Assembly: GCF_001297015.1 (NCBI RefSeq)
Contig: NZ_LIGE01000025.1
Location: forward strand, 806,001-870,000
DNA from: Pseudomonas sp. RIT-PI-r
GTDB lineage: Bacteria > Pseudomonadota > Gammaproteobacteria > Pseudomonadales > Pseudomonadaceae
Direction: 5' to 3'
Length of the DNA: 64,000 bases
Part shown: positions 26,267 through 37,891 of the stretch, in pieces
Layout: every line of letters begins with the position of its first letter
How positions within the stretch are numbered: position 1 is the stretch's first letter
Program-made: the position numbers and the translations under genes
The notes under the pieces: generated by a model
Seen by the model: the letters and a program-made list of their open reading frames with translations, nothing else
Database searches by the model: none
What the model was told of the DNA's origin: nothing

Positions 26267-26383
26267 TCTTTAATACCGTGCCTGTCAAAAAATCCATGCG
26301 TTGCGCCGAATCAGATGATTCGGCGCACGTTGACCACTGGTATCGCCCGGTGAAGATGATTCTTGAGGCTTCATGCCATTCGC

Positions 26384-27400
26384 TCAACTACCCGCGCCGT
26401 CATGCGCCTCTTCAAAGAAATAATCCTTCCAGCTGTCGGCCTTGTTCTTCAGCACGCCCAGTTCCTGCAACTTCTCGGCATAGATGAAGGTGCGCTGCGG
26501 CACCACGGTGAAATCGATTTCCGGGTCCTTGACGATTTGCTCGACCAGGGCCAGCGGCAGTTTCGACTGCTCGACACGAATGTACGCCTGAGCCGCCGCC
26601 GGCTTGTCAGCCTTGATGATCTTCTCGGCCTCGGCCAACGCGTCATAGAACGCCTTGTAGGTTTTCGGGTTTTCGTCGTGGAATTTTTCCGTGGTATACA
26701 GCACGTTGAACGTCGCCTGGCCGCCAAGCACGTCATAGGAGCTCAGCACTTTGTGCACGTTGGGATTCTGCAACGCCTGGTACTGGAACGGCGGGCTGGA
26801 GAAGTGCGAGTTGATCTCAGAGCCGCCGGCAATCAGCGCAGCCGTCGCATCGGGGTGCGGCAGGCTGACCGAGATATCGTCGAATTTCTTGTACTGCGCG
26901 TCGCCGAATTCCTTGGCGGTTTCGATCTGCAAGGTGCGCGACTGGAAGCCCACGCCGGCGGCAGGCACGGCAATCCGGTCCTTGTCAGTGAAGTCCTTGA
27001 GGGTCTTGATGTTCGGATTGTTGGTCAGCAGATAGTTGGGCATTGAGCCCAGTGCGGCGATGGCTTTGACGTTCTGTTTGCCTTTGGTGCGATCCCACAC
27101 GGTGAGCATTGGCGGCACGCCGGCAGACACCACGTCGAGCGATCCCGTGAGCAATGCTTCGTTCATCGCCGTGGCGCCGGAAATGCTGTTCCAGTCGACC
27201 TTGATGTCGAGACCCTGCTCTTTGCCGTGTTTTTCGATGAGGTTCTGGTCGCGCACCACATCGAGAATCAGGTAACCGATGCCGAATTGTTGAGCGATGC
27301 TGATCTTGCCCTCAGCTTGAGCGCCGGTGCTGAACAACGAACTCGCGGCCAGGGAAGCGGCCAATAGAGTCAGTGCGGAACGTTTGAACGGTGTGGCCAT
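26384..27400 (-). CDS. Periplasmic substrate-binding protein, nitrate/sulfonate/taurine (NitT/TauT) type
   Basis: 338 residues with a Sec signal peptide (about 1-29, ending TGAQA). The fold is that of SsuA/TauA-like binding proteins: SIAQQFGIGYLILDVVRDQN at the start, GATAMNEALLTGSLDVVSAG near 75-94, and the C-terminal DPEIDFTVVPQRTF segment. It should bind a small organic anion for an ABC importer, but no ATPase or permease gene lies beside it, so partner and substrate are unknown. CGAGG lies upstream of the ATG. Confidence 0.88.
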   Translation of the reverse strand: MATPFKRSALTLLAASLAASSLFSTGAQAEGKISIAQQFGIGYLILDVVRDQNLIEKHGKEQGLDIKVDWNSISGATAMNEALLTGSLDVVSAGVPPMLTVWDRTKGKQNVKAIAALGSMPNYLLTNNPNIKTLKDFTDKDRIAVPAAGVGFQSRTLQIETAKEFGDAQYKKFDDISVSLPHPDATAALIAGGSEINSHFSSPPFQYQALQNPNVHKVLSSYDVLGGQATFNVLYTTEKFHDENPKTYKAFYDALAEAEKIIKADKPAAAQAYIRVEQSKLPLALVEQIVKDPEIDFTVVPQRTFIYAEKLQELGVLKNKADSWKDYFFEEAHDGAGS

Positions 27401-27808
27401 GACAACCTCGCAGCATGGGGGTGGTGTGCTGAAAGGCCTGACTTTATCGCTATAAAAAATAGAAATTAAATATCTTTATCGCATATCGATAGCACGGGTT
27501 GTTGAGCGCAATGAGCCTGCGGGCTTTTGATTCCGAGGTTTAGAAAGATCGCAGCGTTGCGCTGTTACTACATTGGATACCGGTGATGATTTGGCGGCAT
27601 AAACAGCCTGAAACAATAAATCCGTCGGTAGCAATATCGCCGATTGCCGTTTGACCCGAGGGCCGATCAGGGCTGCAGGCGCGACGTCACCTTCGAGAGC
27701 TCGCGCACCAGCGCATCAGTTGAGCGTTTAAAAGGGCGATCAGACAGCCCACCCTTGGTATCATCGAGCACACTTTTATGACGACTTAATGGCTGGAAGG
27801 TCTTTTTT
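27401..27808. other. Intergenic region with a degenerate REP
   Basis: About 408 bases between divergent genes. A decayed copy of the GGAGCTGC...GATCTTTTGA type REP lies at about 27527-27576 (AAGATCGCAGCGTTGCGCTG arm). An open minus-strand frame ends at about 27669 (reading ALVRELSKVTSRLQP, stop) but has no recognisable family. GGAAGG before 27809 is the ribosome-binding site of the next gene. Confidence 0.5.
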
Positions 27809-30019
27809 GTGAGCGCTCTTTTTAACCGGTTGCGGCAGCCGCATGCCCGCCTCTTTTCGTTGATATTTCTCGTGCTGATTGTGCCGGTGTGCCTACGTGC
27901 GGCACTGGGCTGGTCGGCACCTCTGGGTTATTTGTCGGACTTGGCCATTGGCAGCCTGCTGGTCGTGTTGCTGCATCGCCGGGCGTGGTGGCTGGCCTTG
28001 CCGGTGTTGCTGTTCTGGGGACTGCTGGCCGTGGCGACCGCTGAACTGGTCAGCGCCGTCGGGCGTCTGCCGACGCCTTCGGATATTCATTACCTGATCG
28101 ATCCGCAGTTCGTGGAAAATTCCACCGGTGGCGGGCTGGCGCATCCTGCGCTGGGTATCACCTTGCTGCTGGCCCTGCTGTTCTGGTTAGCAACCCGGTT
28201 TGCCAACCGCGATCTACCGCGCCCGCCCCTGCCACGCGCCGCCTGGAGCGCACCGCTGGTGTTGTTCGCCGCGCACTGGGGCGCGCAGAACCTGTGGCCG
28301 AGTGAAGCGGATCCGTGGCGCCAGTACAACCTGCCGCACCAGTTGCTGGCTACTGAGGTCGCCGATCTGCAGATTCGGGGCGAGGAATGGCTGGACGGCG
28401 ATGTCGAAGAACCCGCGCCGGCCATGGCCGGTCTCACCGACGTCGACCTCAATGGGCAGAAACTGCTGGCCGCACCGGGGCAAGCGCGCAACGTACTGAT
28501 CATCGCCCTGGAAGGCATTCCCGGTGCCTACATTCGCGCCAACCGCGAAGCCATCGGCAGTCATTATCAGGAAGACCTGATGCCCAACCTCAGTCGCTGG
28601 GCCGAGCGCGGCATGAACACCCCGGATTACGTGCTGCATACACATCAGACCATTCGCGGTCTGTACTCGATGCTCTGCGGCGATTATGACAAGCTCAACA
28701 ACGGCACGCCCAAAGGCGTGGAGATGCTGACCCTCAACGAGCGCAATCAGGCCTGCCTGCCGGCGCAACTGCGTGAACACGGCTTCAGCACGCACTATCT
28801 GCAAGGTGCCGGGCTGCGCTTCATGGCCAAAGACAAGATCATGCCGCACATCGGTTTCGATGCGACGCACGGTCTGGAGTGGTTCACCAACAGCAACTAT
28901 CTGGAGTTCCCGTGGGGCAAGGATGACAAGGCATTTTTCGAGGGCGCGCTGGACTATGTCGGCGAACTGAAAAAGCAGAAAAAGCCGTGGATGCTGACGT
29001 TACTGACCGTCGGCACCCATCAGCCCTACTCCGCGCCCGAGGAATATCTGGAGCGCTTCGAAACGCCAAAACAGGCCGCCGTCGGTTATCTCGACGATGC
29101 GCTGGAGCAGTTTCTCAACGGCCTCGAACGCCAAGGCGTTCTGAAAGACACGCTGGTGGTGATCACCTCGGACGAATCCCACGGCATCGACGGCGTGCGA
29201 CTGGCTTCTTCGTGGGGCTTCAATCTGACCCTGGCGCCGGAGCAAGCGCAACTGCCACGACTGAACAAAGGCGTTTATGGCCACGTCGATCTGAGTACGT
29301 CGATTCTCGATTACTTCGATTTGCCGGTGCCTTCCGCGCTGAGCGGTCGCTCGCTGTTTCGCGATTACGACAGCGGCCGCGAAATCATGTCGTTCACCAA
29401 CGGCAAGCTGCGCTATCACAACGGTCAGGGGATCTTTTCCGAGTGCGACATGCCGCGTCGCTGCCGCTACTACGAAAGCGCCGGGTTCATCGCCGAAAAT
29501 GCCCTCTATAAAGGTAACTACAGCGGCCACCCGGCCCGGCAGATCGCCGCCCGCGCCAATGCCCTCGACCTTTCGCTGCTGCGCACACCGCTCAATCATC
29601 GCTATCAGTTCGGCAGCACCAACGTTATCCCGCTGCAAGCGCAGATCAAGGATGACTGGGCCGACAACCTGATCGGCGCGCAGTATCTGGAAATGCCCAA
29701 AGGCTCGCACACTCGCGTGCGTCTGACCGTACGCTCAGTCGATCCGCAACAGGCAGCGTACATTCAGCTCAAGGCCAAGGAGTTTGAACAGGACGTGCAG
29801 ATCGGTCTGCCGCAGGAGATGGTCGCAACCGCCGAGCAACCACTGGAAATGAACTTCAGCTTCGACAACCCGCAAGAGCGCAAAGCATTTTCTTTCCATT
29901 TGCTGGGTTATGGATTGGGCGCAGTTGAAGTGACGGACTTCAGTGTGATTACTGAATTGCCGGGGCAAGAGGATATTCTCGATGACGTGCCGGAGGACGA
30001 CACGGCTCAATCCACCTGA
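27809..30019 (+). CDS. LTA-synthase-like membrane sulfatase/phosphotransferase
   Basis: 736 residues. About four or five N-terminal transmembrane helices (to about residue 130) are followed by a large periplasmic alkaline-phosphatase-fold domain. Visible active-site elements: NVLIIALEGIPGAY (metal-binding Glu, near 233-246), HTHQTIRGLYSML (likely Thr nucleophile, near 280) and VVITSDESHG (Asp/His metal ligands, near 452). The family adds phosphoglycerol or related groups to lipids or glycans; in Pseudomonas its exact substrate is not known to me. The C-terminal 130 residues are outside the usual domain and look beta-rich. The start is GTG with GGAAGG 9 bases upstream. A REP pair follows. Confidence 0.85.
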   Translation: MSALFNRLRQPHARLFSLIFLVLIVPVCLRAALGWSAPLGYLSDLAIGSLLVVLLHRRAWWLALPVLLFWGLLAVATAELVSAVGRLPTPSDIHYLIDPQFVENSTGGGLAHPALGITLLLALLFWLATRFANRDLPRPPLPRAAWSAPLVLFAAHWGAQNLWPSEADPWRQYNLPHQLLATEVADLQIRGEEWLDGDVEEPAPAMAGLTDVDLNGQKLLAAPGQARNVLIIALEGIPGAYIRANREAIGSHYQEDLMPNLSRWAERGMNTPDYVLHTHQTIRGLYSMLCGDYDKLNNGTPKGVEMLTLNERNQACLPAQLREHGFSTHYLQGAGLRFMAKDKIMPHIGFDATHGLEWFTNSNYLEFPWGKDDKAFFEGALDYVGELKKQKKPWMLTLLTVGTHQPYSAPEEYLERFETPKQAAVGYLDDALEQFLNGLERQGVLKDTLVVITSDESHGIDGVRLASSWGFNLTLAPEQAQLPRLNKGVYGHVDLSTSILDYFDLPVPSALSGRSLFRDYDSGREIMSFTNGKLRYHNGQGIFSECDMPRRCRYYESAGFIAENALYKGNYSGHPARQIAARANALDLSLLRTPLNHRYQFGSTNVIPLQAQIKDDWADNLIGAQYLEMPKGSHTRVRLTVRSVDPQQAAYIQLKAKEFEQDVQIGLPQEMVATAEQPLEMNFSFDNPQERKAFSFHLLGYGLGAVEVTDFSVITELPGQEDILDDVPEDDTAQST

Positions 30020-30029
30020 CAACGTCTGT

Positions 30030-30106
30030 GTAGGAGCTGCCGCAGGCTGCGATCTTTTGATCTCTATTTTAAAAGCAAAAGATCGCAGCCTGCGGCAGCT
30101 CCTACG
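30030..30106. repeat. REP palindrome pair (GGAGCTGCCGCAGGCTGCGA type)
   Basis: Inverted copies at about 30030-30062 and 30075-30106 sit between convergent genes (sulfatase-like and TonB receptor), where they could stop or stabilise both transcripts. Confidence 0.85.
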
Positions 30107-30123
30107 GTGGAAATCAGTGATTA

Positions 30124-32160
30124 TCAGAACGTTGTGCGCAACCCGACCTGAATGCTGCGCCCTTCTGCCGGCGCAATGTCGCGCAGGATCGAACTGGCAT
30201 AACGCACGGTTTGATTGGTCAGGTTCTCGGCATTGACGAAGGCCAGCCATTGGCTCTGACCGACATCGAAGTGATACCCGACATTGGCGCCCAGTGTGGT
30301 GTAGCCGTCAGTGCTGCTTTCATTGTCCGGCACGCGATGTTGTGAACTGGCGTGTTCGACATCGATGCGCGCCTGCCACTTGTCCAGTTCCCACAGCAGC
30401 CCGGTGTTGAGCCGCAGCGGCGCGATGCGCGGCAAATCTTCGCCAGTGTCGAGGTTCTTCGCGCGGGTGTAATCGCCGGACAACTCCAAGGCAAACTTGC
30501 CGTAGGCGCTTTCGCCGAGTTTCCAGTGATCCTGGGCTTCAATGCCGCTGAAGCGCGCCCGCACGCCGGAGTAGGTGTATTCAGGGATGCCGTCGGCGTC
30601 CTCTTCGCCCTCGTCATTCAGCGTTCGGCCCGTGCCGAGCAAGCCGATGTAATTGGAGAAGTGGCTGTAAAACACGCCGACACTGCCCTTGTGCGTACCA
30701 TTGTCGAAACGTAGCGCCAGGTCACTGGACACGGCTTTTTCCTTCGACAGCCCGGCATCGCCAACTTCATAAGTGCCGGTCGCGACGTGAGCTCCGTTGG
30801 CGTACAGCTCATAAAATGTCGGCGCACGTTCGGTGTAGCCCAGCGTCGCGGCCACCGACCAGATCGGCGTCAGCGTGTACACCGCACCGGACGACAGACT
30901 GCCAGCGGTGAAACTGCTGGATCGATCGGCGTTGGCGAAGCGCTCGTTACCCTTGGCGTTCGGATCGACCGTGGTGTGCTCAAGCCGTCCGCCGAGGGTG
31001 AACAGCAGTCGGTCGGTGGCTTGCAACTCTTCGAGAATGAACAGTGCGCCGGCATCGGTATCGGTTTGCGGGACAAACGCCTCTTCGCCCAGCGCCGAGA
31101 ACTCGTTGCGACTGACCTGCGCACCGATCACACCGTTGAACGGCCCCAATGGCTGATGCCGCGCTTCGACACGCGCCTCGTAACCTTTGTTCTTGAACGT
31201 CGTACCGACCTCGCCACCTTCGATTTCGCGGTGTTCGTAATCGGTGTAGCCCGCATCCAGCTTGATCGAACTGAATGGCCCATCGAGATTGCGTATCTCC
31301 GAGGCGAAGGCGTAGTGCTCCTGTTGCATGCGGATGCGCACGTCTTGTTCAGCGGGCGAACCGTAATTGGAGTCGTAGTTGCTGTAGGACAGGCCGGCGT
31401 ATCCGTCATCCCAAGTGTAAGACCCGCCCACCGCGCCGCCGTCCTGGCGACCATCACTGTTGGCCAGTCGATGCTTTTTCGAGTCGCCGTCGTCGTTTGC
31501 GCGTTCGCCAGCGGTTTTCGCGTAACCGGGGATTTTCAGATCATTGAACTCGCGGGCACTGGCGTCCAGGTGCAAGGCGAACTGACCGTTACCGGCCTCG
31601 AGTTTGCCGGCGCTGCTTCGCGTGGTGTCGGCACCGCCGTAGCGCAACTCACCGGCGCCATGGATTCCGTCGATAGCCTCGGTCGGAATGCGGTTATCAA
31701 AAGCGTTGACCACTCCGCCAATGGCGCTGCCGCCGTATAGCAGGGCTGCTGGGCCCCGGATGATTTCAACACGCACGATGTTGACCGGGTCCAGCGGCAC
31801 CGCGTGATCGTAAGACAGCGACGAAGCATCCAGCGCGCCGACGCCGTTGCGCAGGATGCGGATGCGGTCACCGTCCTGACCGCGGATGATCGGCCGGCTC
31901 GCACCCGGACCGAAGTACGACGAGGACACGCCGGGTTGCTTGTTCAGGGTTTCACCGAGGCTGCCCTTCTGTTGAAACGTGAGGTCGTCGCCGCTGAGCA
32001 CCGTCGATGGCGAAGCGAGTGTCTGGCTGCCGAGCGGATTGCCGGTGATGACTTGCGGTTGCAGCTCGAGGGTGTCGGCAGCGAACACCGGCGCTGCAAA
32101 AAGCAGCGCCGCAGCCAACGGATTGAGGCGTCGTTGCAGGGGGTGGGAACGGGCAGGCAT
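30124..32160 (-). CDS. znuD: TonB-dependent outer-membrane receptor, probable zinc uptake (ZnuD type)
   Basis: 678 residues with a signal peptide ending PVFAA, a plug domain (about 40-150: SLGETLNKQPGVSSSYFGPG, RPIIRGQDGDRIRILRNGV, VEIIRGPAALLYGGSAIGG) and a 22-strand barrel ending in the expected aromatic residue (GLRTTF). Length and plug resemble ZnuD, the zinc receptor of Neisseria and other proteobacteria. The strongest clue is a perfect Zur-like palindrome 83 bases upstream of the start, so the gene is probably induced by zinc shortage. It could carry another metal or metallophore. GGAA lies upstream of the ATG. Confidence 0.8.
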   Translation of the reverse strand: MPARSHPLQRRLNPLAAALLFAAPVFAADTLELQPQVITGNPLGSQTLASPSTVLSGDDLTFQQKGSLGETLNKQPGVSSSYFGPGASRPIIRGQDGDRIRILRNGVGALDASSLSYDHAVPLDPVNIVRVEIIRGPAALLYGGSAIGGVVNAFDNRIPTEAIDGIHGAGELRYGGADTTRSSAGKLEAGNGQFALHLDASAREFNDLKIPGYAKTAGERANDDGDSKKHRLANSDGRQDGGAVGGSYTWDDGYAGLSYSNYDSNYGSPAEQDVRIRMQQEHYAFASEIRNLDGPFSSIKLDAGYTDYEHREIEGGEVGTTFKNKGYEARVEARHQPLGPFNGVIGAQVSRNEFSALGEEAFVPQTDTDAGALFILEELQATDRLLFTLGGRLEHTTVDPNAKGNERFANADRSSSFTAGSLSSGAVYTLTPIWSVAATLGYTERAPTFYELYANGAHVATGTYEVGDAGLSKEKAVSSDLALRFDNGTHKGSVGVFYSHFSNYIGLLGTGRTLNDEGEEDADGIPEYTYSGVRARFSGIEAQDHWKLGESAYGKFALELSGDYTRAKNLDTGEDLPRIAPLRLNTGLLWELDKWQARIDVEHASSQHRVPDNESSTDGYTTLGANVGYHFDVGQSQWLAFVNAENLTNQTVRYASSILRDIAPAEGRSIQVGLRTTF

Positions 32161-32242
32161 TGCAGAGTTTCCATGAGCTAAAAGTGAAGATCGCTGTCAG
32201 CGTTCGCAGAAAACGCTGACAGAAACAAAATGAAACCGATTT

Positions 32243-32261
32243 AATGTTATACAATAACATT
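32243..32261. promoter_or_regulatory. Zur-like operator upstream of the TonB receptor
   Basis: A perfect palindrome AATGTTAT-ACA-ATAACATT, matching the core of the gammaproteobacterial Zur site (TGTTATA-n-TATAACA type). It lies 83 bases before the receptor start, a typical repressor position. The rest of the gap to katG (32262-32495) holds a short AATAG/CTATT inverted repeat at 32398-32412 that is too short to assign. Confidence 0.8.
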
Positions 32262-32414
32262 TCTTTCTGTCATTACGTTTCTTGCTTCACTCAGCACAAC
32301 AGCTGCTCAAGGACGAGGGTTTCGGGCGGGCATCGGACATATGCCGAGTCCTGCACCGTACTGTGAAAGCGCCGAAAGACTTTCCCTATCGGCGCCCAAT
32401 AGTCGGCCTATTAG

Positions 32415-34766
<2,352 letters not shown>

Positions 34767-34780
34767 TTTTTCGGGAAATG

Positions 34781-34813
34781 AAAACGCCGCATTGGTTAAT
34801 GCGGCGTTTTTTT
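34781..34813 (+). terminator. Rho-independent terminator of katG
   Basis: Stem AACGCCGCATT / AATGCGGCGTT with loop GGTT and seven T residues. Confidence 0.93.
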
Positions 34814-34854
34814 GTGCGTACGGCTTAGGGAGTTGTGTTGATGCATAAATCTTA

Positions 34855-35220
34855 CCCCCTCACCCCAGCCCTCTCCCCCAAGGGGGCGAGGGGGAAAGGG
34901 AGCAGATCGGGGGCCGTTCAAAACCTGAGTTCGACTCGGACTTTCAGGTCGGCGTACAGCGCAAAGACACCTCGGTCAGTCCCCTCTCCCACTGGGAGAG
35001 GGTTAGGGTGAGGGGCCTTTCAGATTCTGAGTTCGACTCCGGACTTTCAGGTCTGCGTATAGCGCAAAAACACCTCAATCAGTCCCCTCTCCCTCTGGGA
35101 GAGGGTTAGGGTGAGGGGCTTTTCAGATTCTGAGTTCGACTCGGACTTTCAGGTCGGCGACAGCGCAAAGACACCTCGGTCAGTCCACTCTCCCACTGGG
35201 AGAGGGTTAGGGTGAGGGGC
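34855..35220. repeat. Tandem array 1: leader plus three ~102-bp units
   Basis: A GC-skewed leader (about 34855-34904, CTCTCCCCCAAGGGGGCGAG core) is followed by three repeats of 102-103 bases. Each unit starts near TGAGTTCGACTCGG (34926, 35028, 35131), runs through a CAGCGCAAA-ACACCT core and ends in a self-pairing CCTCTCCC...GGGAGAGG followed by TTAGGGTGAGGGG. It lies between the katG terminator and the end of the convergent pepN, whose stop is at the array edge. The same leader and unit occur at 54165-54733. Confidence 0.85.
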
Positions 35221-35223
35221 CCA

Positions 35224-37881
35224 TCAAGCCAGGCTCTTGCTCACAACCTCATACACATCACTCGACAACTGCCCCGACGCCCGAATCCGCTCCAGCTCGC
35301 CTTTCATCAACGCCTGACGCGCATCGTCATATTTGCGCCAGCGCGTCAGCGGTGCCAATTGGCGAGAAGCGATTTGCGGGTTGAACCCGTTCAACTCAAT
35401 CACCAGATCCGCGAGGAAGCGATAACCCGAACCATCCGCCGCATGGAAGTTGATCAGGTTCTGCCCGGCGAACGCGCCGACCAGCGCACGCACCTTGTTC
35501 GGGTTCTTGATGTTGAACGCTGGGTGCTGCATCAACGCTTTCACGCGCTCCAGACCGCCTGGCAGAGTGCTGCCGGCCTGCACGCTGAACCACTGATCCA
35601 TGACCAGCGGGTTGTCCTTGAAGTGCTCGGCGAAACTGGCCAGCGCCAACGCCTTCTGCTCTTCGAACGGTGAGTTGACCAGTACCGCCAGCGCAGTCAG
35701 GCGCTCGGTCATGTTGTCGGCCGCTTCGAACTGCTCCAGCGCCGCCGCCAGTACTTCCGGCTTACCACTGAGCATCAGATAAGACAGCGCAATGTTCTGC
35801 AGCGCGCGACGAGCAAAGTGCTCGGCCTCGGCCACGTACGGGGTTTTCTTCGACAGGTCGCGGTTGGCCTGATAACGCAGCCACAGCGCCTCGAACAACC
35901 CTTCGGCCAATTGCTTGCGTGCGAACTCACGGGCGATATGGATCGCATCGACGTCAGCCACTTCGCTGATTTCAGTGAGGTACGCCTCACCTGGCAGCGA
36001 GAGCATTTCAGCGACCATCGCCTGATCCAGCGATTCGTCCGACAGCACCGTACGCAGTGCCGAGACCAGGCGCGGATCAAGCTTCAGGCTCTCGCCCTTC
36101 TGCTGCTGGCCGATCAACTCTTGCAGGACCTGCACCGACAGTTGCTGACCGGCATCCCAGCGGTTGAAGCCGTCGCTGTCGTGCTGCATCAGGAACATCA
36201 ATTGATCGCGGTTGTACGGGAAGCTCAGCTTCACCGGCGCCGAGAAGCCGCGCAGCAGCGATGGCAGCGGCTGTTCGGCGATGTCAACGAAGGTAAACGT
36301 CTGCTCGGCTTCGGTCACCGAGATCACGCGGGTGGTGCCTTGCGCCACTGCTTCGCCGCTCAGACGCAGGGCAATCTCGTTGCCTTTGCTGTCGAGCAGG
36401 CCGAGTTCGACTGGAATCACGAACGGCAGTTTTTCAACTTTGTCCGGGGTTTCCGGGCAGCTCTGGCGGAAGGTCAGGCTGTAGGTTTTCGCGGCGGCGT
36501 CATAAGACTCGCTCACTGCCAGACGCGGTGTACCGGCCTGGCTGTACCAGCGCTTGAATTGGGTCAGGTCGACGCCGTTGGCATCTTCCATCGCTTTGAT
36601 GAAATCGTCGCAGGTGACCGCTTGACCGTCGTGACGCTCGAAGTACAGATCGCTGCCCTTGCGGAAGCCTTCGGCGCCGAGCAAGGTGTGGATCATGCCG
36701 ACCACTTCCGAACCCTTTTCGTACACGGTCAGGGTGTAGAAGTTGGAAATCTCGATGAAGCTGTCCGGACGCACGGCATGGGCCATGGGACCTGCATCTT
36801 CAGCAAACTGGTGAGTCCGCAGGTACGCCACATCCTGAATGCGCTTGACCGTGGCCGAGTTCATGTCGGCGGAGAAACCGGAATCGCGGAATACGGTGAA
36901 GCCTTCCTTCAGCGACAGCTGGAACCAGTCGCGGCAGGTCACGCGGTTGCCCGACCAGTTGTGGAAGTATTCGTGCGCGACGATCGCTTCAACGCGCTGG
37001 TGCGCGGCGTCGGTCGCGGTTTCGGCGCGGGCCAGTACGGCGCTGGAGTTGAAGATGTTGAGGCCTTTGTTCTCCATCGCGCCCATGTTGAAATCGTTGA
37101 CGGCGACGATCATGAAGATGTCCAGATCGTACTCGCGACCGTAAACCTCTTCGTCCCAGCGCATCGACTTCTTCAGGCTGGTCATCGCGTGCTGGCACTT
37201 GTCGATGTTTTCCGGCTCGACGTAGATGCGCAATGCGACGTTGCGGTCGGTCATGGTGGTGAAGCTGTCTTCAACGCACCACAAATCACCGGCCACCAGC
37301 GCGAACAGGTACGCCGGTTTCATGAACGGATCTTCCCAGGTTGCCCAGTGCCGGCCGTCTTCGCCCGGGCCCGAGGCGATCGGGTTGCCGTTGGAGAGCA
37401 GCACCGGATAGCTGTGCTGCTCGGCGACCACGGTGGTGGTGAACTTGCTCATCACGTCCGGGCGGTCGAGGTAATAGGTGATCTTGCGGAAACCTTCCGC
37501 TTCGCACTGGGTGCAGAACATCGTGCCGGACTTGTACAGGCCTTCCAGTGCGGTGTTGGTTTCCGGGTGGATCTTGACGCTGGTGTCGACCGTGAACGTT
37601 TCCGTGGTCGGCTGCAGGGTCAGATGGTTCTCGGACAATTGATAGTCAGCAGCGCCAAGCTCTTTATCGGCCAGGGTCACCGAGAGCAACTCCAGTTGCT
37701 GACCATCGAGCACCAGCGGTGGCAGGCCCGGGCCACGGGCCGGGTTGCGGCGCATCACCAACTGCGCGTGTACCAGGCTGTGATCCTCGAACAACTCGAA
37801 GGTCAGGTGTGTTTCGTCGATCAGGTACTCGGGCGCCTGATAGTCCTTCAGATAAATCATCTTCGGTTGTTCGGTGCGCAT
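35224..37881 (-). CDS. pepN: Aminopeptidase N
   Basis: 885 residues, the usual size of the M1-family PepN, a zinc enzyme that removes N-terminal residues from peptides in the cytoplasm. The substrate-binding GAMEN motif (NMGAMENKGLNIF) and zinc site HEYFHNW (near 300), with the downstream Glu in LKEGFTVFRD, are present. The C-terminal helical region completes the fold. AAGGAC precedes the ATG. It lies 10 bases after the DUF2797 gene on the same strand and so is probably the last gene of the nadK-to-pepN run. Its stop codon touches tandem array 1. Confidence 0.96.
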   Translation of the reverse strand: MRTEQPKMIYLKDYQAPEYLIDETHLTFELFEDHSLVHAQLVMRRNPARGPGLPPLVLDGQQLELLSVTLADKELGAADYQLSENHLTLQPTTETFTVDTSVKIHPETNTALEGLYKSGTMFCTQCEAEGFRKITYYLDRPDVMSKFTTTVVAEQHSYPVLLSNGNPIASGPGEDGRHWATWEDPFMKPAYLFALVAGDLWCVEDSFTTMTDRNVALRIYVEPENIDKCQHAMTSLKKSMRWDEEVYGREYDLDIFMIVAVNDFNMGAMENKGLNIFNSSAVLARAETATDAAHQRVEAIVAHEYFHNWSGNRVTCRDWFQLSLKEGFTVFRDSGFSADMNSATVKRIQDVAYLRTHQFAEDAGPMAHAVRPDSFIEISNFYTLTVYEKGSEVVGMIHTLLGAEGFRKGSDLYFERHDGQAVTCDDFIKAMEDANGVDLTQFKRWYSQAGTPRLAVSESYDAAAKTYSLTFRQSCPETPDKVEKLPFVIPVELGLLDSKGNEIALRLSGEAVAQGTTRVISVTEAEQTFTFVDIAEQPLPSLLRGFSAPVKLSFPYNRDQLMFLMQHDSDGFNRWDAGQQLSVQVLQELIGQQQKGESLKLDPRLVSALRTVLSDESLDQAMVAEMLSLPGEAYLTEISEVADVDAIHIAREFARKQLAEGLFEALWLRYQANRDLSKKTPYVAEAEHFARRALQNIALSYLMLSGKPEVLAAALEQFEAADNMTERLTALAVLVNSPFEEQKALALASFAEHFKDNPLVMDQWFSVQAGSTLPGGLERVKALMQHPAFNIKNPNKVRALVGAFAGQNLINFHAADGSGYRFLADLVIELNGFNPQIASRQLAPLTRWRKYDDARQALMKGELERIRASGQLSSDVYEVVSKSLA

Positions 37882-37891
37882 GCTGAAGTCC

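Noticed and set aside
27669..27808. Short minus-strand frame ending ALVRELSKVTSRLQP
   Set aside because: No family match or clear ribosome-binding site was found, and it runs into the start of the sulfatase-like gene.
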